A stretch of DNA of 10,993 bases, taken from Bifidobacteriaceae bacterium. GTDB taxonomy: Bacteria > Actinomycetota > Actinomycetes > Actinomycetales > WQXJ01. The position numbers and the translations under genes are program-made. The notes beneath the pieces were generated by a model that was given only the letters and a program-made list of their open reading frames with translations, ran no database searches and was not told where the DNA came from. This document shows positions 1 through 5,943 of this stretch, piece by piece. Position 1 is the stretch's first letter; every line of letters starts with the position of its first letter. The stretch lies in NCBI GenBank assembly GCA_031272565.1, contig JAISTN010000402.1:1-10993 (forward strand), in the 5' to 3' direction.

Positions 1-1
1 C

Positions 2-394
2 GAAAACACCGCCGGCGGCGCCGCCTCCATGATGGGGATCGGCTTTGCCGGCGGCGCGGTTGGCTCCATGTTTGGCCAGCCGTTGGTGCCGGTGCAGCAA
101 GGCGGCGTGCCGCCGGTCCAGGGTCAGCCGCCGCTGGCGGCCCCCGGCCAGCCGTTGGTGCCGGTGCCGCCCGCCGCCCCGGCTGCGGCGGCGCCGGCGG
201 CCCAGCCTGCCCAGGCGGCCCCCGCTGCAGCCCCGGCCGCTGCCGCCCCGGCGCCAGCCCCCGCCGCTCCAGAGGCCGCCGCCCCGGCCGCTCCCGCGGC
301 CGGTGCGGAAGGGCCCAAGTTCTGCCCCAACTGCGGTACCCCCAGCGGCGGCGCCCGGTTCTGCCCCAACTGCGGCTTCCAACTGCGTCAGTAG
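2..394 (+). CDS. C-terminal part of a probable SPFH-domain / YdjI-like protein with a zinc ribbon (5' end outside window)
   Basis: The frame is open from the first bases of the window and stops at TAG 392-394, so only the last 130 residues are present. They show a short Gly/Met/Ala-rich stretch (positions 2-90), then a long low-complexity Ala/Pro linker (about 100-310), then a terminal zinc ribbon of form CPNC-x9-CPNC with Cys codons at 323, 332, 362 and 371. A Gly/Met-rich stretch followed by a C-terminal zinc ribbon is typical of YdjI-type SPFH proteins (also labelled virion core protein-like), which scaffold membrane proteins and in Bacillus help bring PspA to the membrane. The SPFH domain itself is not visible here, so the family call rests on this tail and on the YdjG-like gene that follows nine bases later. 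An unrelated zinc-ribbon protein cannot be excluded. Confidence 0.72.
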   Translation, partial: ENTAGGAASMMGIGFAGGAVGSMFGQPLVPVQQGGVPPVQGQPPLAAPGQPLVPVPPAAPAAAAPAAQPAQAAPAAAPAAAAPAPAPAAPEAAAPAAPAAGAEGPKFCPNCGTPSGGARFCPNCGFQLRQ

Positions 395-403
395 GGGATG
401 GGA

Positions 404-2119
404 GTGGCTGACACCACCGATTTCAAGTGTCCCAACTGCGGCAGTGTGCTGCAGTTTGATCCCACCACGGGCAAGCTGAGGTGCAGTGGCTGTGGCTCGG
501 TCTTCGAGGTGCCGCAGCCGCCGCCCGCCCCGGAGCCGGCCCCCGAACCTGAACCCGAGCCTGAACCGGAACCAGATCTTGAACCGAAGCTCGTGGGACT
601 GGGCATGCCCGTGGCCATGTTTGCGCGCTTGGCGTTGGACAAGGTTGAGGAGGCCTCCGGCCGGGAGGCTGGCATCCGGGCCACCAATGCGGTGTTGCAG
701 GCTGAAACGGCTGCCATTGTCGCGGCGGTGAACAGCGGTGACCAGGCGGCCGCTGTCGCGGCCGAGCCGTACCAGCGCAAGCTCATGGAATTGGCGCAGG
801 AGCAGGGCCCGGACGCGGTGGCCTCCAAGACGACCGCGGACGCCGATGTCGTCACCTTGATCAACCTGGCCACCAAGGCCCAGAACTGGATCGCCGAGAA
901 GTCTCACCCGCAGGCCATTCAGGCGGCGGTGGTGGCGCTGCAGCAGCACCTGGAGGCGGTCAAGGCCAAGATGGCGGCGGGCGCCCCAACCGCGGCGCCG
1001 GTGCCGGGCGGGCCGGTGGCGCCTTCGCCCACCAGTGGTTACAGTGCCGCCCGCAAGGTGTTGGAACGCCAGATCAAGGACATGCAGGGCATCGCCCAAC
1101 TCAGGGCCAATAACGGTTGGGCGGTGATCGCGGACGTGGAGGAATTGGCCGCCATCCAGGCTGGCCCAACCACTCCGGCGGCCCCGGCCACACCTGAACC
1201 GGAACCGCCCACGGAGGCAACGGCGGCGGCCGCCGCCAATGAGTCCGGCCTCAGCGCGGTCGAATGCACCTCTTGCGGCGCGCAGATTGTGGTCGAGGGC
1301 GGCACGTTGGCTTCCACGGTTTGCATGTACTGCCACAGCCCGGTCGTTCTGAAGGGCCAACTGGCGGCGGGCCTGGCACCGGATTCGGTGGTGCCGTTCG
1401 CCATCACGGCGGAGCGGGCCCGGGAACTGTTCGACGCCTGGATTTCCGGCAAGCATTACGTCAAGCCGGGCTTCTATTCGAAGCATCGGATCGACAAGCT
1501 AGACGGCGTCTACTTCCCGTATTTCGCGGTTGACGCGCAGCTTGACTGCAACGTCTACGGCGTGGGCCACTGGACCACCGGCACGGGCAAGGACCGCCAG
1601 GACCACTACCGCGATTTCGCCCGCTCCGGCCGGGTGGGAGTGTGGGACCTGCCGCAGGAGGCGCTGAAGGCCAACCGGGCCAACAAGATGATCAACCGGC
1701 TGTTGCCGTGGCACATCGACCAGGAGCAGCCGTTTGTACCGCAGTACCTGGCTGGTTTCCAAACCGAGCGCCGGGACCTGGATTTCCAGGATGTGGCAAA
1801 GGAGGCGGCGGCCAACGTTGAACTGGCCACCAAACGGCTGATCGCCACGCAGGTGTTTCAGGAGGAGGCCAAGTTCCAGGATTTGACCATCTACGGGCCC
1901 ACCACCATTGCGGACTGGAAGCACCGCTACACGCTGCTGCCGGCCTGGGTGCTGTTCTACATCGCCCCTGGTGGGGAGCTGTATTACTTTGGCGTCAACG
2001 GCCAGACCGGTGAGGCGGCCGGCAAGCTGCCGGTCAACAAGCGCAAGCTGGCCCTTCACGCCACCTTGTTGTCCATCCTGGGCGCTGTGGTGTCCCTGTT
2101 CGGGTTCATTTTCTTGTGA
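404..2119 (+). CDS. YdjG-like protein with two zinc ribbons, a large helical insert and a C-terminal membrane anchor
   Basis: I prefer the GTG at 404 because AGGGG lies six bases upstream and the product then begins MADTTDFKCPNC. The ATG at 398 is in frame but has no room for a ribosome binding site. The product is 571 residues. Zinc ribbon 1 has C9, C12, C27 and C30; ribbon 2 has C288, C291, C307 and C310. Between them are a Pro-Glu repeat (about residues 43-60), a helical Ala/Gln-rich segment (about 64-195), a Pro/Ala linker, a short second helix pair, and another Pro/Thr linker. The part after ribbon 2 (VVPFAITAERA, then KPGFYSKHRIDKLDGVYFPYF) resembles YdjG/TFIIB-type zinc-ribbon proteins, often mislabelled as PriA-like helicases. 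No helicase motifs are present. The last 23 or so residues are hydrophobic, suggesting a tail anchor with the body in the cytoplasm. It probably partners the preceding SPFH-like protein at the membrane. Its exact function is unknown. Confidence 0.8.
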   Translation: MADTTDFKCPNCGSVLQFDPTTGKLRCSGCGSVFEVPQPPPAPEPAPEPEPEPEPEPDLEPKLVGLGMPVAMFARLALDKVEEASGREAGIRATNAVLQAETAAIVAAVNSGDQAAAVAAEPYQRKLMELAQEQGPDAVASKTTADADVVTLINLATKAQNWIAEKSHPQAIQAAVVALQQHLEAVKAKMAAGAPTAAPVPGGPVAPSPTSGYSAARKVLERQIKDMQGIAQLRANNGWAVIADVEELAAIQAGPTTPAAPATPEPEPPTEATAAAAANESGLSAVECTSCGAQIVVEGGTLASTVCMYCHSPVVLKGQLAAGLAPDSVVPFAITAERARELFDAWISGKHYVKPGFYSKHRIDKLDGVYFPYFAVDAQLDCNVYGVGHWTTGTGKDRQDHYRDFARSGRVGVWDLPQEALKANRANKMINRLLPWHIDQEQPFVPQYLAGFQTERRDLDFQDVAKEAAANVELATKRLIATQVFQEEAKFQDLTIYGPTTIADWKHRYTLLPAWVLFYIAPGGELYYFGVNGQTGEAAGKLPVNKRKLALHATLLSILGAVVSLFGFIFL

Positions 2120-2130
2120 GGGGGCGGGCG

Positions 2131-2625
2131 ATGACTAGACAGATCAAACCGGGCAAGGCTTGGCGCCGGCGCTTGGCGCGGGTGGCCGCCCTGGCGGGGG
2201 CCGTCTTCGCTGGGCTGTGGCTGGCGGCGGTCCCGGCCCAGGCGGACTGGGACGACTATGACTTTGACCCGGATTCTGGTTCGGGCGGCATCGGCATGTA
2301 CATCGGCTTTGTCGGCGTGGCCGGCATCGCCGCCGGGCCGGTGCTGTACGCCACGGTCACCAAGCGCTATTCGCTGACCGACAAGGATGATGCGAAAGAC
2401 CAGGCCATCCGCTCGCAGGTGGCGTTGCAGAACAGCGGCCAGGCCTCTGGCTTGTTTGGCCGGGTTGACGTGCCGCGGCCGGCCAAGGACACCCTGGTGG
2501 TGACTTACCGCAAGGGCAAGGGCGCCAGCGGCCGCGAGGCCAAGCAGGTCTCACTGCGCTATGGCGGCAATGGCCGGCCGGGTTCCGGCAGCCTGGGGTC
2601 GCTGGGCGACCTCTTCGGCAACTAG
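2131..2625 (+). CDS. Small exported or membrane-anchored protein of unknown function, third gene of the SPFH/YdjG cluster
   Basis: The ATG at 2131 is chosen because GAGGGGG (2118-2124) sits six bases before it. An in-frame GTG at 2116 overlaps the previous stop but lacks a Shine-Dalgarno. The 164-residue product has a basic N-terminus, a hydrophobic stretch and an AxA-type signal peptidase site (VPAQA before DWDD), then an acidic Asp/Tyr patch, a second hydrophobic segment (GMYIGFVGVAGIAAGPVLYA), a basic soluble part and a Gly/Ser-rich tail. It is therefore either a secreted protein held by one helix or a two-helix membrane protein. It occupies the place that ydjH has in the Bacillus ydj cluster, but I see no TPM domain, so the correspondence is positional only. 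It starts 11 bases after the YdjG-like stop, so it is probably in the same operon. I do not recognise the family. Confidence 0.75.
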   Translation: MTRQIKPGKAWRRRLARVAALAGAVFAGLWLAAVPAQADWDDYDFDPDSGSGGIGMYIGFVGVAGIAAGPVLYATVTKRYSLTDKDDAKDQAIRSQVALQNSGQASGLFGRVDVPRPAKDTLVVTYRKGKGASGREAKQVSLRYGGNGRPGSGSLGSLGDLFGN

Positions 2626-2710
2626 CCCCTGGGTCCACTTGCCCGATGCCGCCCGGGGCATCAAGGGTGGCCAGGACGGCCCCATTGGTGGCGGCAGTGG
2701 CGGTGCTCAT
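2626..2710 (-). pseudogene. Possible 5' fragment of a lost gene, or a small ORF antisense to the cluster's 3' end
   Basis: On the minus strand GGTGGAG (2717-2723) lies six bases before an ATG at 2710, a textbook start. The next 28 or so codons mostly end in G or C and read MSTATAATNGAVLATLDAPG, then GIGQVDPG. The frame then runs into the 3' end of the opposite-strand gene and stays open to 2357, but that part is rich in Cys, Arg and Pro, as expected for a shadow frame. It could be a relic of a gene cut off by rearrangement or a genuine small ORF downstream of the ABC permease. I do not recognise the peptide. Confidence 0.2.
2645..2662. terminator. Possible hairpin between convergent genes
   Basis: GATGCC (2645-2650) and GGCATC (2657-2662) form a six-base-pair stem around a six-base loop, 20 bases after the stop of the + strand cluster. 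There is no U-tract on either strand, so it would be a weak or non-canonical terminator at best. Short GC stems arise easily by chance in DNA this rich in G and C. Confidence 0.25.
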
Positions 2711-2791
2711 GTTGTTCTCCACCGCCCGGCCTACACGGGGGCGCCGGGCCGGGGCGTGAGCGGTTCGCAGAGACGTTGGCATCCAGCATGA

Positions 2792-4413
2792 TCACTTCCC
2801 TGGCACCCGGGGTTGGGAGCGGGCGGTGCCGGGCAGGTCGCGGTGGCGCCAGGCGACGGCGGCGGTTGCCAGCAGCAGCGCCGCCAGCGCGGCCAGGGCT
2901 GTCAGCGCCCACCCGGGCTGGTTCCCATCCGACAGAGGGATCACCGGCGTGTGGTTGAAAACGGACAGGTCTTGGGCCCAGCCGGGCAGCCGCAGCAGCG
3001 TGCCCACAAGGGGCACGGCCAGGCTCCAGGCGACGTAGCCCCACACCGCGGGCGCCCAACGCGGCCAGGCGGCCACCAGCAACGTGGCCAAGGTGGTGAC
3101 GGCGGCGGCGGCCGGCAGGTGTGCGGCGACGGCGCCCAGCGTTTCCCAGGTCTGGCCATCGTTCATTGACCAACGCCGGCCGCAGGCCAGCCCAAGACCG
3201 GCGGCCAGCAGGCTGGCCGCCACCCCGGCTAGTGCGACGGCCACCTGGGCCCCGCCCCAACGCCGCCGGCCCAAAGGACCGGCCAGGACGTGTTCTAGGC
3301 GCCCGGCTGTTTCCTCAGCCCGGGCCCGGAAGACCAGGCCCAGGCCGGCGCAGGCACTGAGGACCCCGAACACCACGGCGCACAGCCCAAAGAAGCCGGC
3401 CGTCCGGTCACCGCCCAACCAGGCCTCGACGTCTGCGTCCCAACTCGCGGCGTAGGGCATCACACCATCGGCGACGGCCCCCAGGGCCAGGCCAAAGACG
3501 AACAACCCGGCGGCCCAGCAGGCAATGGTCAGCCGTCCCAGGCGCCAGGTCAGGCCGAGCGGGCGGCCCCAGGCCGCAGGCGCAGTGGCTGGGCCGGTCC
3601 GGGGCCGGCGTAAGCCGGCCCCCAGGTCCCGCCGGGCACCGAGCCAGAAGGCCGCCCCGGCCCAAACGCCCAGCCACACCAAGGCGAGGGCCGTCCAGCC
3701 CCACTGTTCGCCCGCGAACGGCCGCAGCCCCTGCAGCCAGCCCAGCGGGGTGGCTAGGGCCCAAGGCTCATCACGGACATCGGCTACGGCCCGGGCCAGG
3801 TAGGCCAGGCCCACGGCCACGCCGCCAAGGCCGTTGGCCACCCGGGCGTGATCGGCCCACTGGGCGGCGACGGCGGCCACGACCGCGAACTGGGCCACGG
3901 CCAGGGCCACGCCCAGGCCGTAGGCGCAGCAGCCGGCCACTGGCAACAGGCCGCCGGTGGCCGCGGACTGCAGCAGCAGCGCGCCGGCGGCCGTCAGCCC
4001 TACCAGCAGCCCGGAAAACGCGGCCAGCAACAGCGCGGCCCCCAACGGCGCTCGCCGGGCCACCGCCGTGGCGCCGGTCAGTTCGGCCAGGCCGGAATCC
4101 TCGGCCGCGCGGGTGTGTCGCACCACCAGGAAGACGCCCAGCAGGGCCACCACCGGCAGGACGTAGCCGCCGGCCTCGTAGACCACGATGCCGCCCAGGG
4201 TGTCGACGCCGTAGCCGGGCCCGTTGAAGAGGTGTTCCGTCAGGGCAATCCGGTTTAGTGCGGCGTAGGTCTCTCTGGCCGCCTGGTCGGAGTAGACCCC
4301 GCCCAGCGCGCGGGCCGTGAAGTAGAGGTACACACCTACACCGACGGCCCAGATGGCAGTTGGAAACGGTCACGGCGCAGGGCGGCCCAGAACAGGCGCC
4401 CGATGCCGCTCAC
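2792..4413 (-). CDS. ABC exporter permease, polyketide-antibiotic exporter (TnrB3-like) family, with an apparent frameshift near its start
   Basis: The natural start is GTG 4413, which shares four bases (GTGA) with the stop of the ATPase gene and gives [20 protein letters not shown]. That frame then stops at 4336-4338. The rest continues one frame over ([19 protein letters not shown] onward) and is open to the stop at 2792-2794. Restoring one base near 4355 gives a 540-residue protein with the family's usual N-terminus and length. Without it the only start for the long frame is GTG 4333 (513 residues), which has no clear ribosome site and loses the start of the first membrane helix. The protein has many hydrophobic segments in two related halves, and the second half contains [18 protein letters not shown], typical of this family. 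It would form the membrane channel for the adjacent ATPase and export an unknown, probably lipophilic or drug-like, compound. It may be a pseudogene, a sequencing error or a naturally shifted gene. Confidence 0.85.
4339..4369 (-). other. Frameshift interval in the permease gene
   Basis: The upstream frame (from GTG 4413) is open down to the TAG at 4336-4338. The downstream frame is open from just after a TGA at 4370-4372. The switch must therefore fall between 4369 and 4339. The protein sequences join best at about 4354-4356, giving RFQLP followed by IWAVG, where one base is missing. There is no long homopolymer at the site, so a simple homopolymer read error is not obvious. Confidence 0.75.
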
Positions 4414-5198
4414 GGCACACCCGGCGTGGCGTAGTGACTGAGGAAGACCGATTCCAACGACGGCGGTGCGGTCAAGTCGCCTAGTCCCGCGGACCGCAAG
4501 AGGTCGTCCAGGGCGCCGGTCTGGACCGCCCGCCCGGCCCGGATCAGGGTCACCCGGTGGGCTAGCTTTTCGACCTCCGCCAGGATGTGGCTGGACAGCA
4601 GCACGGTGGTGCCGCGGGCGGCGGCCTCGGCCACGCACTGCTGGAAAACTTCCTCCATCAGTGGGTCCAGCCCGCTGGTTGGTTCGTCCAGGACCAACAG
4701 ATCGACATCGGCCGCCAGGGCCGCCACCAAGGCGACCTTCTGGCGGTTGCCTTTGGAGTAGCTGCGGCAGTAGCGGGTGGGGTCTAGGGCGAAGCGTTCC
4801 AGCAGTTCGGCCCGGCGCGGGGCCTGCTTGACGTTGCGCAGGCCAAGCAGCGTGTCGATTGCTTGGCCGCCGGTCAAGGTGGGCCACAGTGTGACCTCGC
4901 CGGGCACGTAGGCCAGGCGTCGGTGTAGGGCGACGGCGTCGCGCCAGGGGTCGCGGCCAAACAAGCACAACCGGCCGGCGTTGGCTCGCTGCAGTCCCAG
5001 CAGCAGGCGGATGGTGGTCGACTTGCCGGCGCCGTTGGGGCCCAGGAAGCCGTGGATCTCGCCCGCCTTAACGCTCAGGTCAAGCCCGTCCAGGGCCGTG
5101 ACTGGCCCAAAACGTTTGATGACACCTCGCAGGTCGATGACCGGTTCCGGTGGCGCAAGGTGAGAGTGACTATCAACAGCAGTAGAACTATCATCCAC
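4410..5198 (-). CDS. ABC exporter ATP-binding protein (drug/polyketide exporter type)
   Basis: From GTG 5198 the product is 262 residues. It has Walker [10 protein letters not shown] (53-61), a degenerate signature YSKGN (147-151) in place of LSGGQ, Walker B LLVLDE (167-172) and a switch His at 204 (SSH). The degenerate signature followed by [10 protein letters not shown] is a feature I associate with ATPases that pair with TnrB3-like permeases, so it need not mean loss of activity. A TTG-initiated extension to 5234 is open, but that TTG is the predicted -35 box, and GTG 5198 falls at the expected transcription start, so I take the mRNA as leaderless. The protein energises export through the permease whose start overlaps its stop. 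It is divergent from a TetR-type gene 55 bases away, which probably represses it. Confidence 0.9.
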   Translation of the reverse strand: MDDSSTAVDSHSHLAPPEPVIDLRGVIKRFGPVTALDGLDLSVKAGEIHGFLGPNGAGKSTTIRLLLGLQRANAGRLCLFGRDPWRDAVALHRRLAYVPGEVTLWPTLTGGQAIDTLLGLRNVKQAPRRAELLERFALDPTRYCRSYSKGNRQKVALVAALAADVDLLVLDEPTSGLDPLMEEVFQQCVAEAAARGTTVLLSSHILAEVEKLAHRVTLIRAGRAVQTGALDDLLRSAGLGDLTAPPSLESVFLSHYATPGVP

Positions 5199-5212
5199 AA
5201 GCAAGACTATTG
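5169..5212. repeat. Three spaced direct repeats ACTATCA/ACTATTG, possible operator
   Basis: ACTATCA occurs at 5169-5175 and 5187-5193, and a variant ACTATTG at 5206-5212, spaced 18 and 19 bases apart. The third copy overlaps the -10 box of the ABC operon and the other two lie in its first codons. Regular spacing across a start site suggests regulator binding, though TetR-type proteins normally use inverted repeats. The region is also noticeably less GC-rich than its surroundings. Confidence 0.35.
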
Positions 5213-5234
5213 CAGGCGGCAGCGCCTTCGTCAA
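5206..5234 (-). promoter_or_regulatory. Probable promoter of the ABC exporter operon
   Basis: Read on the minus strand, TTGACG (5234-5229) is followed after 17 bases by AATAGT (5211-5206), a good sigma-70-type pair. Transcription would begin about seven bases later at 5198, the first base of the GTG codon, giving a leaderless message, a common arrangement in actinobacteria. Confidence 0.6.
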
Positions 5235-5241
5235 GGGTCAT

Positions 5242-5253
5242 TAGACTAAGAAC
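5242..5253 (+). promoter_or_regulatory. Possible -10 box of a leaderless tetR-family promoter
   Basis: TAGACT at 5242-5247 ends six bases before the ATG at 5254, and no Shine-Dalgarno is present (AAGAAC precedes the start), so the message may begin at the ATG. The box sits in a small palindrome, TTAG-A-CTAA (5241-5249). I find no convincing -35 box at normal spacing. Repressor binding here would affect both divergent genes. Confidence 0.35.
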
Positions 5254-5877
5254 ATGGCCACCAGCCCAACGTCTCCCGCCCAGCCCGGGGTCCCACCCAA
5301 CCTGACGCTGCGCGAACGCAAGAAGATGCTGGTGATGGAGACCATCCAGCGCACGGCCCTGGACCTGTTCGATGAGCGCGGCTTTGGCAACGTCACCATC
5401 GAAGAGGTGGCCGCCGCCGCCGGCGTGTCGCCTTCCACCGTCTACCGGTTGTTTGGCAGCAAGGACCGCCTGGTCACCTACGACGAGTTCGACCGCCTGA
5501 TGGTGGAGGGGTTCTTGGGTCACCTGGCCACCATGGCGCCGCTGGCCGCGGCCCGCGCCACCCTGGTGGACCTGACCCCGGTGATCAACGCGGGCGGCAA
5601 CGAAATCACGCGCCGCCTGCGCTACATGGCCCAAGAACCCTCGGTGATGGCGGCCTTGGCGGCGGAAACCGTGACCTCTGGCACTTACCTGGGGCAACTG
5701 ATCGCGCAGTCGCCCGGTGCGCCGGCGGACGCCACCCAGGCGGCCCTGATCGGCCCCATCCTGGCGGTCACGCTGGTGACGGCCCTCCAGTTGTGGTACC
5801 AGGGCGGCTGCGCGGAAAGCTACGCCCAGGTAGTGGCCCGCTGCCTCGACCTGCTGGAGTCCGGCCTGCAGGCCTGA
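5254..5877 (+). CDS. TetR/AcrR-family transcriptional regulator, probable controller of the divergent ABC exporter
   Basis: The 207-residue product has the standard TetR N-terminal DNA-binding domain. A helix with TIQRTALDLFDERGFGNV leads into a helix-turn-helix at about residues 48-67 (VTIEEVAAAAGVSPSTVYRL), followed by FGSKDRLV. The C-terminal part is helical and variable, as expected of the ligand-binding and dimerisation domain. The first 18 residues are a Pro/Ser-rich extension. Its ATG is 55 bases from the ABC ATPase start on the other strand, the classic layout of a local repressor that releases an exporter when its ligand binds. The ligand cannot be inferred. Control of the downstream CoA-transferase is less likely, since that gene has its own 66-base leader. 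Confidence 0.9.
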   Translation: MATSPTSPAQPGVPPNLTLRERKKMLVMETIQRTALDLFDERGFGNVTIEEVAAAAGVSPSTVYRLFGSKDRLVTYDEFDRLMVEGFLGHLATMAPLAAARATLVDLTPVINAGGNEITRRLRYMAQEPSVMAALAAETVTSGTYLGQLIAQSPGAPADATQAALIGPILAVTLVTALQLWYQGGCAESYAQVVARCLDLLESGLQA

Positions 5878-5930
5878 CCCAAGCCCTTCAGCTTTGCGTA
5901 TCCTAGAAGTAGCTTTGACTTGACTTTGAC

Positions 5931-5937
5931 AAAGGAG
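5931..5937 (+). promoter_or_regulatory. Strong ribosome binding site deciding the CoA-transferase start
   Basis: AAAGGAG lies six bases before GTG 5944 and fixes that codon as the start. The frame extends upstream to a TTG at 5920, but that codon precedes the ribosome site. The upstream leader contains the near-tandem TTTGACTTGACTTTGAC (5915-5930). A possible -10 box, TATCCT, is at 5899-5904, without a clear -35. Confidence 0.75.
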
Positions 5938-5943
5938 CCGCAC

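Larger units (their letters stand above)
2626..2791. other. Convergent intergenic gap
   Basis: This 166-bp stretch lies between the end of the + strand cluster and the end of the minus-strand permease gene. It holds a short inverted repeat (2645-2662) that could serve as a bidirectional terminator, although no T-run follows it. It also holds, on the minus strand, a good ribosome binding site and ATG leading into what looks like a gene fragment (see 2626-2710). Nothing else was recognised. Confidence 0.6.

Noticed and set aside
124..369. An Ala/Gly-rich minus-strand frame opposite the SPFH-like tail
   Set aside because: It is the mirror of the Ala/Pro linker codons. The + strand frame ends in a clear zinc ribbon.
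1499..2059. A 186-codon minus-strand frame opposite the YdjG-like gene
   Set aside because: No domain or ribosome site was seen, and the conserved YdjG-like C-terminal region lies on the + strand here.
404..2119. PriA-type helicase identity for the YdjG-like gene
   Set aside because: Such proteins are sometimes labelled so because of their zinc ribbons, but no Walker or helicase motifs are present.
4410..5234. TTG at 5234 as the ATPase start
   Set aside because: That TTG is the first base triplet of a TTGACG -35 box with a 17-base spacer to AATAGT, so transcription should begin near 5198. The extra 12 residues are not typical of the family.
5863..5874. GGCCTGCAGGCC palindrome as a terminator of the tetR-type gene
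   Set aside because: It lies within the last codons, has no loop and no T-run, and is a common restriction-site-like palindrome in GC-rich DNA.
2792..5877. Antibiotic biosynthesis cluster around the TnrB3-like exporter
   Set aside because: No biosynthetic gene is present in the window. The exporter with its own TetR regulator is a common stand-alone unit.
5191..5943. A 250-codon minus-strand frame opposite the tetR-type gene
   Set aside because: It covers the TetR gene and both divergent promoters. Its composition is that of a shadow frame, and the TetR helix-turn-helix is unmistakable on the + strand.
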